Shown: positions 1-7,963 of the stretch, in pieces | Layout of the letters: each line of letters begins with the position of its first letter | Numbering within the stretch: the stretch's first letter is position 1 | Source of the DNA: a virus | DNA: 64,000 nucleotides | Reading direction: 5' to 3' (one strand) | Virus record (IMG/VR): IMGVR_UViG_3300021963_000081 | Coordinates: 1-64,000 of that record | Program-made: the position numbers and the translations under genes | Notes under the pieces: generated by a model | Told to the model about the DNA's origin: nothing | Databases searched by the model: none | Seen by the model: only the letters and a program-made list of their open reading frames with translations

Positions 1-63
1 TATATCAATGATGAAATTCGTGGTGAGCGATTCAACAAATTTGAAGTGGTCGAAGATAAATAA
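1..63 (+). CDS. 3' end of a truncated gene of unknown function
   Basis: An open frame enters from the left edge and stops at TAA 61-63, leaving only about 20 residues, charged and ending VVEDK. This is too little to assign a family. The next gene starts 6 bases downstream, so the two are probably cotranscribed. Confidence 0.55.
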   Translation, partial: YINDEIRGERFNKFEVVEDK

Positions 64-69
64 TATATT

Positions 70-636
70 ATGAGTCTCGTATTAGTTGTAGACAAAGGCG
101 GCATGCCCAAAGACTGGGTGAACTTCGAAATGGCAGCATGTTATTATGCCAAGAAAAAAGTTCTCTGGGAATTAGGCGCAAAAATTAAAACTATGTTCGG
201 TGGTCACAACGAACATGGTGAGCAGTCGCGCATTGATATTTCTTGTATCATTGGTGTAAGTGGTCCATTGCTTGGCGATAAGTTCTATAATTCTCAGACT
301 ATCTTCGCTGATCGTATGACGCTGTATTCTCGCGATCAGCATCTTTGCGCATATTGCGGAAATGAATTCAGCACCAGTCAATTAACGATTGACCATGTTC
401 ATCCAAAGTCGCGCGGAGGTAGCAACCAGTGGGCGAATTGTGTCACTGCTTGCCGTCCCTGTAATCACCGAAAGGGTAATCGAACTCCAGAAGAAGCCAG
501 GATGCATCTTCTCTATGTTCCATATGCTCCGACAGTTCATGAGCGTATACTACTAAAGAATCGTAAAGTTCTAGCAGACCAGATGGAGTATCTGAAAGCC
601 AGTATTCCGAAAAATTCTCGTATTTGGAGAAATTAG
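70..636 (+). CDS. HNH endonuclease
   Basis: A 188-residue protein whose central part carries an HNH nuclease motif: a CAYC zinc knuckle near residue 95, then IDHVHPKSRGG with the catalytic His of the DH pair, then CRPCNHRKGN with the second Cys pair and the final Asn/His. HNH nucleases cut DNA using one metal ion. Many T4-like cyanophages carry a free-standing copy, and packaging, host DNA attack and homing are all possible roles. The roughly 85-residue N-terminal part resembles nothing I recognise. The stop TAG overlaps the GTG start of the next gene, suggesting coupled translation. Confidence 0.85.
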   Translation: MSLVLVVDKGGMPKDWVNFEMAACYYAKKKVLWELGAKIKTMFGGHNEHGEQSRIDISCIIGVSGPLLGDKFYNSQTIFADRMTLYSRDQHLCAYCGNEFSTSQLTIDHVHPKSRGGSNQWANCVTACRPCNHRKGNRTPEEARMHLLYVPYAPTVHERILLKNRKVLADQMEYLKASIPKNSRIWRN

Positions 637-1187
637 TGGAACTGCCAACCTTTCAGCATATTCAAACGTTTGACAACTTTCTAACAGAAGAAGAATTTGT
701 TGAGTGTGAGAATCATCTTCTTCGCCCTATGTGGGAGAGAACAAACTCAAACGCTGCGATGGGCGTAGAATGTTTATTCTGGAGAATGGATTTAAAGAAA
801 GATAAGTTCTTCTCAAAACATCTGTTCACTAAAATTCAAAAAACACTCAAAAGAAAGTTTGAGATTTTTGACCTTTATGCAAATGGGTCTTCAACATCGA
901 TGGCGAGTTTTCCCCATATAGACGCCAGAGAACACGGAGTTCATGTATTTCTTCTCTATGTAAATAGAGACTGGCAAATTGAGTGGGGTGGGCATACGAC
1001 ATTCTTGAATAAATACTTCGATATTGACGAAGATACTGAGGTTGGAACTAATGAAACAATCAGTATTCTTCCTCGTCCGAACTCTGCTTTGTTCTTTCCT
1101 GGAAATATTGTACATCTTTCGGAAGCACCAAGCAGAGAGTTTAGAGGTTTAAGGCAGACTATTGCGTTTCGATTAAGAGAAGTTTAA
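636..1187 (+). CDS. 2OG-Fe(II) oxygenase family protein
   Basis: A 183-residue protein with the double-stranded beta-helix signature of 2-oxoglutarate/Fe(II) dioxygenases: an HID iron-binding pair in the middle (FPHIDAREHG), a distal His in IVHLSEAP and an Arg (FRGLRQTIAFRL) to bind 2-oxoglutarate. Such enzymes hydroxylate proteins, nucleic acids or small molecules; the substrate is unknown here. I chose GTG 636 because GGAGA at 626-630 sits 5 bases upstream; an in-frame TTG at 624 has no ribosome site. The stop overlaps the start of the following glycosyltransferase by one base. This oxygenase differs from the one at 55317. Confidence 0.8.
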   Translation: MELPTFQHIQTFDNFLTEEEFVECENHLLRPMWERTNSNAAMGVECLFWRMDLKKDKFFSKHLFTKIQKTLKRKFEIFDLYANGSSTSMASFPHIDAREHGVHVFLLYVNRDWQIEWGGHTTFLNKYFDIDEDTEVGTNETISILPRPNSALFFPGNIVHLSEAPSREFRGLRQTIAFRLREV

Positions 1188-1879
1188 TGCTAACAGTAAT
1201 TACACCTACAATGTGGAAACATGCTCCGTTTATTGGGATGCTCGAGCTTCTTGTGAGTGTTGCGTCAGTGGGTGAGATATTAATTATCGACAATCATCAA
1301 GAAGTGATGCCAAATGCAGATGTACTCAAGCACAGCAAAGTTCGTGTCTATAAAAGATTAAAGAACATGTATGTCTGCCCTGCATGGAATCTTGCTGTCA
1401 GTCTTGCGAAACACGATAAACTCGCGTTCCTTGCAGACGATATTGATGTAGATGTGAAAGTTTTTGATAAAGTTGATACTTTCTTGAACGACAACGTTGG
1501 TATGGTTACGGTTCTATCACCTGATAAAGAATCAGATGAATATGAAGATTTCCTAACAACCAAAACCATTAAGATCACAAAGTCTACACCAGAAGATGGT
1601 GTTGATAAACCAAATCCGATCGGGATTGGTAATCTATTCTTTATGATGAAGAAGCATTGGTTAAATATCCCAGATAAACTAAAGATCATGGGTGGTGCAA
1701 GTTATCAGTGGAATAAACAACATATCGTTAGACAAAACTATATTGTTTATGATTGTGAAATGAGCACACCACATAAAGTCACAATTGACAAACTCGAAGA
1801 GAATCCAGAAAATAAAATTTCGGAAATTCTTCGCGCTGATGAAACTTATTATAACTCTTTATTTGGAAGTAATGTATGA
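1187..1879 (+). CDS. GT2-like (GT-A fold) glycosyltransferase
   Basis: A 230-residue protein that opens with LTVITPTMW, followed by the EILIIDN strand and a DDIDVD acidic cluster near residue 83. This is the nucleotide-sugar and metal binding layout of GT-A glycosyltransferases. It is short and lacks membrane segments, so it should act in the cytosol. The gene at 2719-3417 is a clear paralogue with the same opening (ITPTMWK / IMPTMWK), PAWN motif and acidic cluster. It belongs to the sugar-modifying island at 1187-7757. The ATGA at 1876-1879 links it to the next small gene. Sugar and acceptor cannot be read from sequence. Confidence 0.75.
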   Translation: MLTVITPTMWKHAPFIGMLELLVSVASVGEILIIDNHQEVMPNADVLKHSKVRVYKRLKNMYVCPAWNLAVSLAKHDKLAFLADDIDVDVKVFDKVDTFLNDNVGMVTVLSPDKESDEYEDFLTTKTIKITKSTPEDGVDKPNPIGIGNLFFMMKKHWLNIPDKLKIMGGASYQWNKQHIVRQNYIVYDCEMSTPHKVTIDKLEENPENKISEILRADETYYNSLFGSNV

Positions 1880-2019
1880 GCACAGGTGGAAAGGGAAGTA
1901 AGCCGAGACCATTAAGCATTCCAAGAAAACAGTTTGAAGATAACTGGAATCGTATCTTTGGTAAAAAGAAACGAATTAGTAAACCCAAAAAAGAATTAAC
2001 TGAAAGAATTGCGGAGTAG
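1876..2019 (+). CDS. Small conserved T4-like phage protein (47 aa)
   Basis: A 47-codon gene overlapping the previous stop by ATGA. The product is very basic: it starts MSTGGKGSKPRP, continues with SIPRKQFEDNWNRIFGKKK and ends in a Lys-rich tail. Small proteins of this shape (GGKGS.PRP then F..NW..IFGK) recur in T4-like cyanophages and have no known role as far as I recall. The TAG stop (2017-2019) lies inside the 5' acceptor arm of the tRNA that begins at 2010, so the messenger and the tRNA share 10 bases. Confidence 0.75.
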   Translation: MSTGGKGSKPRPLSIPRKQFEDNWNRIFGKKKRISKPKKELTERIAE

Positions 2020-2085
2020 ACTAGAGGTCAAGTCACCAGACTCATAATCTGGTTTTCGTAGGTTCGAATCCTGCCTCCGCTACCA
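2010..2085 (+). tRNA. tRNA with CAT anticodon (Met, or Ile if lysidine-modified)
   Basis: A cloverleaf folds by eye. Acceptor TGCGGAG pairs with CTCCGCT except for a T-T mismatch at position 1:72. The D stem is GACT/AGTC, the anticodon stem CCAGA/TCTGG with loop CTCATAA, the variable loop TTTTC, and the T stem GTAGG/CCTGC with loop TTCGAAT. CCA is encoded (2083-2085). The anticodon stem lacks the three G-C pairs of initiator tRNAs, so an elongator Met or an Ile(CAU) read after lysidine modification is likelier. The 5' end overlaps the end of the upstream small gene and the next gene starts 5 bases after CCA. Confidence 0.93.
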
Positions 2086-2090
2086 ACTTT

Positions 2091-2717
2091 ATGAAAAAAA
2101 TACTTACAATAATTTTTTTCTGTTTAACTCCTGCTTATGCGCAGGAGGTTGAACCATTACCTGGCATGCAAGAAGTCATGGCAGAAATGGTCAAAGGAAA
2201 ATATCGCGCCAGAGAATCCAGCGCAACAGCATGGGATGAATCAGATGTTCTCGTCACATCTGCTCATATTGATGCGATTATTGAGGGTGAGATCTGCAAT
2301 AATCCTCTACGCGATGTCAAGTTCGTGGGTAAAGATAAAACCAAGCCACTTATTTGGCGTCAACCACTAGCAATGGAACCTGCTGAGTTTCAGGGTTTAC
2401 TTAGAATTTTAGATGATGAGCGAACTATGGAAATGAACGTTGAGATTAAATCTCAAGGTTTAGTATTAAGAAACACCACAATTAAAATCAACAATGAATC
2501 ATTCCCATATGTTTGGTTAGGTGCAGGAAAGGTCATCAAGGGTATGAGCGGCGGTCCTGTTGTCGCAAAGAATGATGGTGCGGTTTTAGGAATTATTATG
2601 GGTCGCCCAGTAAAAGGTCTCAAAAAGTATGAGGACGTTGAGAGCAAATATACAGATCTCAATTTGTTTATTCCATACAATGTGCTGAAGGAAGTTTGGA
2701 AAGAATGTAAGAGGTGA
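2091..2717 (+). CDS. Exported chymotrypsin-like serine protease
   Basis: A 208-residue protein with a typical signal peptide (MKK, a hydrophobic run to residue 15, AYA cleavage site before Gln18). The mature part shows a trypsin-fold layout: TSAH near residue 57 (candidate catalytic His), an Asp in the RDVKFVG stretch, and GMSGGPVV near residue 151, which is the GxSGGP nucleophile motif. Export to the periplasm is expected. T4-like phages do not usually need a secreted protease for virion assembly, so host envelope remodelling or superinfection effects are possible but unproven. It lies directly after a tRNA and before a glycosyltransferase. Confidence 0.7.
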   Translation: MKKILTIIFFCLTPAYAQEVEPLPGMQEVMAEMVKGKYRARESSATAWDESDVLVTSAHIDAIIEGEICNNPLRDVKFVGKDKTKPLIWRQPLAMEPAEFQGLLRILDDERTMEMNVEIKSQGLVLRNTTIKINNESFPYVWLGAGKVIKGMSGGPVVAKNDGAVLGIIMGRPVKGLKKYEDVESKYTDLNLFIPYNVLKEVWKECKR

Positions 2718-2718
2718 T

Positions 2719-3417
2719 ATGCTCTCCGTAATTATGCCAACGATGTGGAAATTCCACTACACGGTGAGATTTCTAGAGCAGATTGTTAACTATGATGCCA
2801 TCGGCGAAATTATTGTCATCGACAACGAATCATCTAGCCGACCAGAATCTGCTGTATTCACTAATCCCAAAATCAGACTCATAGATTTTGGTAAAAATAT
2901 ATTTGTAAATCCTGCCTGGAATCACGGAGCATCTACTGCTCGTTACGATAATCTTTGTTTCTTGAGTGATGATGTGATTGTTGACTTGAGATCGTTTTAC
3001 GAAGCAGATAGGTATCTGACTGCCAATAAAGACAATTCAATTGGTTTACTTTGTGGATTGTGCGAGCATGAATTGCACAATCAACCAAAAATCTCAACTG
3101 GTGAGATAGAAATCTATTCCACAAACGAGAAGCCAGGAATTGGGTTTCATGGTGGGTTCTCTTACTTCTTTTGCAGAAAAGAATCTTATATGCCAATACC
3201 AGATAAACTTAAAATTGTATGTGGTGACGCTTATCTTTGGAATAAGATGAAAGAACTTGACAAAACTCATCATATGATGTATAATTACTTTTACTACAGC
3301 CCATGGAATGTTACAGTGAATTTCATCACCAAAACCGATGAGTTGGCGCAAATTTTACGCGAAGATCTAGAAAACTGGGATCGTATGATAGAAAATAAAG
3401 AGGTTATGTACTCATGA
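2719..3417 (+). CDS. GT2-like glycosyltransferase, paralogue of 1187-1879
   Basis: A 232-residue GT-A-type enzyme. LSVIMPTMWK opens the nucleotide-binding fold, EIIVIDNES follows, and LSDDVIVD provides the acidic cluster. It matches the 1187-1879 protein along its length, so the pair arose by duplication and was then separated by the tRNA and protease genes. AGAGGTGAT just upstream is a good ribosome site. The stop overlaps the next start (ATGA). Confidence 0.75.
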   Translation: MLSVIMPTMWKFHYTVRFLEQIVNYDAIGEIIVIDNESSSRPESAVFTNPKIRLIDFGKNIFVNPAWNHGASTARYDNLCFLSDDVIVDLRSFYEADRYLTANKDNSIGLLCGLCEHELHNQPKISTGEIEIYSTNEKPGIGFHGGFSYFFCRKESYMPIPDKLKIVCGDAYLWNKMKELDKTHHMMYNYFYYSPWNVTVNFITKTDELAQILREDLENWDRMIENKEVMYS

Positions 3418-4406
3418 GAACAATTTTAGTATTTGGACTTCCTGGCTCTGGCAAGACTACATTTGCTGCTAAACTCAAAGAACTATTTGGTGATCGTGCG
3501 ATTCATTTCAATGGAGATGAATTTCGCAAGACTTATAACGATTGGGACTTCTCAGAAGAAGGTCGTCGTCGCCAAGCGGAAAGAATGCGCAATGCTGCTT
3601 TGAATGCACACGCCGAAGGTAAACATGCCATTCTAGATTTTGTTTGTCCGAAACAAGAATATCGTAATCTGATAGATGCAGACTATGAAGTCTATATGGC
3701 AATTCCTCCTGTTCGAGATTTTCCTGACACAACTGCAATGTTTGAGAAACCTGAGAGATTGTTCGTTTGGGATATTGAAAGTTATGCCGAATCTGACAAA
3801 AGTGTTGCGGATTTATATTCTCTGATTATGGATGTAAATTACGATTACAATGCACCAACTGCTTTGATGATCGGTCGCTTTCAACCATTCCATGCAGGAC
3901 ACAAAGCATTGTTCTTGAAGGCACTTGAGAAACATGGGCAAGTCTGCATTGCTGTTCGTGATATGGTACAGGATGGTAATAATCCATTCAATGCATATGA
4001 CGTCTCAGAAAATATTAAAAGAGAACTGATTGATTATGCTGGCAAATTCGAGGTTATCGTTTTGCCAAACATCGTTGATGTTGTTTATGGTCGTGATGTG
4101 GGTTGGACGGTCAGCAAAATCGATCTTCCGCCAGAAATTGAGGCAATCAGTGCTACGGAGATACGAAAGAATATGAAGCAATTGAATTTAAATTTCCCAA
4201 ATGATTTCGATGGCGCACATCAGGTTGGTGGTGTGAATGATCAAACGGCAAAGATCTACGAAAGCCCTGACAAGGGGAAAACTATATACGAGAGAGACTT
4301 TGGGTCTGCAGAGCGCACTCTTGTTAAAACATCGGTTCAACAACAGTGGAATATCACATATAACGGAACTCGTATAGATGAAGATTATCGACGCATTCAC
4401 ATTTAA
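3414..4406 (+). CDS. P-loop kinase (APS-kinase-like) fused to a nucleotidyltransferase domain
   Basis: A 330-residue two-domain protein. Residues 1-130 form a small kinase with a Walker A motif (GLPGSGKTT) and an APS-kinase or polynucleotide-kinase style layout (FNGDEFRK, then AILDFVCP). Residues 150-275 form a cytidylyltransferase-like domain with GRFQPFHAGHK (HxGH nucleotide site) and ISATEIR (ISxTxIR), as in NMN and other adenylyl- or cytidylyltransferases. The C-terminal 55 residues are unassigned. Activated-sugar, NAD or sulfate metabolism are all possible; its place among glycosyltransferases favours making an activated precursor. It overlaps the next gene by 29 bases. Confidence 0.75.
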   Translation: MRTILVFGLPGSGKTTFAAKLKELFGDRAIHFNGDEFRKTYNDWDFSEEGRRRQAERMRNAALNAHAEGKHAILDFVCPKQEYRNLIDADYEVYMAIPPVRDFPDTTAMFEKPERLFVWDIESYAESDKSVADLYSLIMDVNYDYNAPTALMIGRFQPFHAGHKALFLKALEKHGQVCIAVRDMVQDGNNPFNAYDVSENIKRELIDYAGKFEVIVLPNIVDVVYGRDVGWTVSKIDLPPEIEAISATEIRKNMKQLNLNFPNDFDGAHQVGGVNDQTAKIYESPDKGKTIYERDFGSAERTLVKTSVQQQWNITYNGTRIDEDYRRIHI

Positions 4407-5154
4407 TAATGAGATCGATATCGTAAAGGCACGACTCGAATACCTTTACGACCATGTTGATCAATTCCTGATTATTGAGAGTAATTACACTCACACAGGA
4501 ACTGAGAAGCCACTAAACTTTGCAAACAATCTTTCTCAGTTTGCGAAGTATAGAAATAAGATCAGTCTACGTTGTCTTTCCGTCGATAAAGAATACGATT
4601 TTACAGACTCTTGGAAACTCGAGAATGCACAACGAAATTTTATCGGTATGTGCGTCGACGAGTATTCAAACGACGATATTATTATGGTGAGTGATGCGGA
4701 CGAAATTCCAGATCGCTCAGTTTTCTCTCAATTAAAGTTGATGATGAAGACTCACGATATTGTCAGATTTAATGAGACGATGTTTTATTATAATCTATCA
4801 ACACGACTCACATCTTTCCCATTCTGGGGTGCCAGTTACGCAGCAAAGAAAAGTTATCTAACTGCTAAAGGCGCAAACAATTTAAGAATGGGATTGCGCG
4901 AGGATAGTGATGGTGGTCTTTCTGCTGGTTGGCATCTAACATACTTCATGACACCAGTGCAAATTAAATCGAAACTAGAAAGTTTTGCACATAATATGTA
5001 CAACACAGATTACTATAAGGATCTTGAACGTCTGCAAGAATGCATCGATGAACGCAGAGACTTGTTTGATCGTGAGGACCATCACTTTGAAGAAGTAGAT
5101 CCAGAAACATATTTCCCAGAGGAATTCTTACGAATCTTTAGTAAGTGGAAATGA
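4378..5154 (+). CDS. GT17-like N-acetylglucosaminyltransferase family protein
   Basis: A 258-residue protein matching the glycosyltransferase family 17 pattern (beta-1,4-mannosyl-glycoprotein GlcNAc-transferase relatives). It begins with IIDAFTFNNEIDIVKARLEYL, followed by FLIIESNYTHTG, then MVSDADEIP as the metal and nucleotide-sugar motif, and GWHLTYF with a His-rich end. GT17 proteins are frequent in large phages, usually with unknown acceptors. The start lies inside the upstream gene (29-base overlap), which suggests translational coupling. Confidence 0.75.
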   Translation: MKIIDAFTFNNEIDIVKARLEYLYDHVDQFLIIESNYTHTGTEKPLNFANNLSQFAKYRNKISLRCLSVDKEYDFTDSWKLENAQRNFIGMCVDEYSNDDIIMVSDADEIPDRSVFSQLKLMMKTHDIVRFNETMFYYNLSTRLTSFPFWGASYAAKKSYLTAKGANNLRMGLREDSDGGLSAGWHLTYFMTPVQIKSKLESFAHNMYNTDYYKDLERLQECIDERRDLFDREDHHFEEVDPETYFPEEFLRIFSKWK

Positions 5155-5160
5155 TAATGT

Positions 5161-6159
5161 ATGAAAGTTCTTTTTCATGCAGAGCAGTTGAATTATCGCG
5201 GAACTACTAACTCGATTCTAGAGTACGCTCGCTACAATCAAGAAATTCTAGGCAACGAATCAATCGTTGTTTACTCTCAAGAAACTCCAGAAGGAGTTGA
5301 TGTTGGCTCTGTCCCTGAAGTGGTTGATCAAGTTAAATCTCAATATAAGACTCTTACTTACGAAAGTAATGATCATCTAAATCGTCTTGCTGCTGACTAT
5401 GATTTCTTTTATAGTCAACGCGCAGGTGAGAAAGTCGACTCTCACACTCAGCGCAAAAACGCAATCATCGATACTACAAAGTTTGGCGTGCATTGCGTCT
5501 TTCAGTGGTACGATCCACACGGTGATGTTTATGCGTATATCTCAGAGTGGATGTCAAAAAAGATTGCAGAAAATTATGGTGTAGAGAAACCCATTCCATG
5601 GGTCCCTTATGTTGTTAAGATGCCTGAGCCAAACTTTGACACAAGAGCATTTTTTAATATTCCGAAAGACAAATTTGTAGTAGGTCGCCACGGTGGATAC
5701 AATACACTGGATATTAAACAAACCATCGATGCAATCATTAAAATCGTAGAAACTCGAGATGACATTGTCTTTCTTTTAGCGAATACGAAGCCATTCTACG
5801 AGCATCGAAATATCATCTATGCTCCTCCATTCTTTGGACAGCAACAAAAAGCGAACTACATTGGTGCATGTGATATGATGCTGCATGGTCGATTCTTGGG
5901 AGAATCATTTGGTCTTTCTATCGCAGAGTTTCTTTATCAGAACAAGCCAGTGTTAGCATGGAACGGTGGATTTGATCAGAACCATGTTCAAACACTTAAA
6001 CCGTTTGATCTTCTTTATAGTCCAGATGTAGATGAGATTTGCCAACGAATCATTAATCTTAAAGAAAATCCCAGGAAGTTGTATTACAAGGGTGCCGTTG
6101 ATCGCTACTCACCATACAATGTCATGCAGCAATTCAAGAGAGTATTCCTAGATGCTTAA
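5161..6159 (+). CDS. GT4-like (GT-B) glycosyltransferase
   Basis: A 332-residue protein starting MKVLFHAEQLNYRGTTNS, the N-terminal beta strand and Gly-rich loop of GT-B enzymes. The C-terminal half has the donor site, with HGRFLGESFGLSIAEFLYQNKPVLAW resembling the E-x7-E region of family 4 retaining enzymes. It is closely related to the next gene (same opening, KPVLAW and NHV.TL.PF motifs), so the two are tandem duplicates. It overlaps that gene by 8 bases. Confidence 0.75.
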   Translation: MKVLFHAEQLNYRGTTNSILEYARYNQEILGNESIVVYSQETPEGVDVGSVPEVVDQVKSQYKTLTYESNDHLNRLAADYDFFYSQRAGEKVDSHTQRKNAIIDTTKFGVHCVFQWYDPHGDVYAYISEWMSKKIAENYGVEKPIPWVPYVVKMPEPNFDTRAFFNIPKDKFVVGRHGGYNTLDIKQTIDAIIKIVETRDDIVFLLANTKPFYEHRNIIYAPPFFGQQQKANYIGACDMMLHGRFLGESFGLSIAEFLYQNKPVLAWNGGFDQNHVQTLKPFDLLYSPDVDEICQRIINLKENPRKLYYKGAVDRYSPYNVMQQFKRVFLDA

Positions 6160-7114
6160 TGTTTTATTTCATGCATTTAATCTGGGGCATCGTGGGGGAA
6201 CAAACTCTCTACGAGATTATGCGATTTACAACGAAACAATTCTAGGAAATCGCAGCACCATTCTATATCACACCGAAGGTCATCAGCGTTCTGAGCCTGA
6301 TGTGATAGAATCGTTGTCTAAAAGATTCGAATTAATTCCTGTATCAACAAACAGAGAAGTTGATGCTCTCGTAAAACCATTTGATGTTGTCTACAGTCAG
6401 CGCAGCGGATATGACGAAGAACCGAGCATTCGTTCTGCTCCATTTTTACTGCACGGAGTGTTTTGTAACTATACTGATCAGTGCACTCGGTTTGCATATG
6501 TGTCAAAGTATCTTTCTGATCGTATGAAATTTAATGTTGGCAAAGATGTCGCTTATGTTCCACATATGATTGATCTACCACAGCCGAATGATAATCTCAG
6601 AAAACAATTAAACATTTCTGATGATCAATTTGTGTTTGGAAGAATCGGTGGTTGGTTAGAGTTTGACATTCCATTTGTTCATGACGCCATTTCTAAAATT
6701 CTATCTGTTCGTAAAGATCTTGTTTTCTTATTTGTAAATACTAAACCATTCATAGAACACGAGAATGTAATCTATCTTCCAAAGTCATTTGATCAGCAGT
6801 TTAAAAGTAACTTTATTAATACATGCGATGCGATGATTCATGCAAGAGAGATGGGTGAGACATTTGGTATTGCGATGATGGAGTTCTTACAATTCAATAA
6901 ACCTGTACTTGCATGGGAGAAGGGCAACGATTTAAATCACGTCGAAACTCTTCAGCCATTTAATCTGCTATATAATTCAGAGGACATAGTCCAGAAAATT
7001 TGCGATTTGGCAGACAATCGAAAGCGATATGATTTCTCTAATGTTGTTGCTGAGTATACTCCAGCAATTGTGATGAAAAAATTTGATGAGGTGTTTCTTC
7101 ATGGCATTAAATAA
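6152..7114 (+). CDS. GT4-like glycosyltransferase, tandem paralogue of 5161-6159
   Basis: A 320-residue GT-B-type protein starting MLNVLFHAFNLGHRGGTNS. The same landmarks as its upstream neighbour appear in order: YSQRSG, VPHMID, FVFGRIGGW, FLFVNTKPF, HAREMGETFGIAMMEFLQFNKPVLAW. Retention of both copies suggests two different linkages or acceptors in the same glycan. Its tail overlaps the start of the methyltransferase gene. Confidence 0.75.
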   Translation: MLNVLFHAFNLGHRGGTNSLRDYAIYNETILGNRSTILYHTEGHQRSEPDVIESLSKRFELIPVSTNREVDALVKPFDVVYSQRSGYDEEPSIRSAPFLLHGVFCNYTDQCTRFAYVSKYLSDRMKFNVGKDVAYVPHMIDLPQPNDNLRKQLNISDDQFVFGRIGGWLEFDIPFVHDAISKILSVRKDLVFLFVNTKPFIEHENVIYLPKSFDQQFKSNFINTCDAMIHAREMGETFGIAMMEFLQFNKPVLAWEKGNDLNHVETLQPFNLLYNSEDIVQKICDLADNRKRYDFSNVVAEYTPAIVMKKFDEVFLHGIK

Positions 7115-7757
7115 ATTTCTCTTTAATACAAGAGCAAAGGGTTTACCTATTGACGTTGTTTACGACGTTGGTGCATTTCGTGGTCAATGGAGTATGGATC
7201 TGAAGTATAACGTTCTTCAGAATGCTCGATTCTATCTTTTTGAAGGAAACAAAGAATGTGAGGAAAGTTTGAAGGAAAAGAAGTTGATGTACTTCATGGA
7301 CGTTCTTGCTGATCCAGGTCGCGGTGAAGTTGACTTCTATAATGGTACAAACACTGGCGACTCATACTATCAAGAGACGACCAAAATCTATGAGAACTTT
7401 CAACCCATTCGAGTTCCAACAACAACGTTGGATGAGTTGATTGACAAACATAATTTGCCGATTCCAGATTTCATCAAACTCGACACTCAAGGTTCTGAGT
7501 TAGATATCCTCAAAGGCGCAACAAAGATCGTCGGTAAGACTCCATTGATCTTCACAGAAATGCCAATCATTGAGTATAACAAAGGCGCACCGAAATTTTC
7601 AGAATACATGGATTTCTTCAAAGCGCATGATTACATTCCAATTGATATTTTTGATATTCATCGCGCCGAAGAGACTCTGATGCAGGTTGATATCATGTTC
7701 ATGCTCCGCAAAGAGAAGTATAGAATTCTTGGCGAGAACGACGTAATCAGAGTCTGA
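7101..7757 (+). CDS. FkbM-family methyltransferase
   Basis: A 218-residue protein with a SAM-dependent Rossmann layout typical of FkbM enzymes: VVYDVGAFRGQWS (SAM loop), FYLFEGNKE (acidic strand end), PTTTLDELID, then IPDFIKLDTQGSELDILKGA, the hallmark FkbM block. These enzymes O-methylate sugars and natural products, which fits a glycan island. I chose ATG 7101 because GATGAGGTG lies just upstream; an in-frame ATG at 7083 has no such site. The gene ends the left operon. Confidence 0.85.
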   Translation: MALNKFLFNTRAKGLPIDVVYDVGAFRGQWSMDLKYNVLQNARFYLFEGNKECEESLKEKKLMYFMDVLADPGRGEVDFYNGTNTGDSYYQETTKIYENFQPIRVPTTTLDELIDKHNLPIPDFIKLDTQGSELDILKGATKIVGKTPLIFTEMPIIEYNKGAPKFSEYMDFFKAHDYIPIDIFDIHRAEETLMQVDIMFMLRKEKYRILGENDVIRV

Positions 7758-7963
7758 GGTCGAGAGAGCCGTTCTCCCCCTCTCCCCCTACCCTCGGGAA
7801 CCCCTAAAACGACCCCTCTCCTCGGGCTTCTCGCTCGGCGAGAGAGGCTGTCGTAAGTTATTGATTTCCTTCAGTTTTTTACTATTGCTTTTGCAGACCG
7901 TCTGAGGCATAATTGTCTTATCGGATGGGAAATCGTTCCCGCGAAATAGGAAGGAAGAAGATT
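7758..7963 (+). other. Intergenic leader with C-rich tract and hairpin
   Basis: About 200 bases without a gene. The first 90 are unusually rich in C and CT runs (7779-7830) and unlike the AT-rich surroundings. They include a short hairpin (TCTCGC / GCGAGA, loop TCG, 7829-7843) without a T run, so it is not a normal terminator. The second half holds the promoter at 7885-7913 and a GGAAGGAAG ribosome site before ATG 7964. Confidence 0.5.
7885..7913 (+). promoter_or_regulatory. Sigma70-like promoter upstream of 7964
   Basis: TTGCTT (7885-7890), a 17-base spacer and CATAAT (7908-7913) match a host-type promoter. It would start a leader of about 45 bases before the coiled-coil gene. It stands where a new, divergent-composition leader begins, consistent with the start of an early gene cluster. 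Confidence 0.55.

Noticed and set aside
7829-7843. GC-rich hairpin after the FkbM gene as a terminator
   Set aside because: A short stem with no T run following; kept only as part of the leader description.
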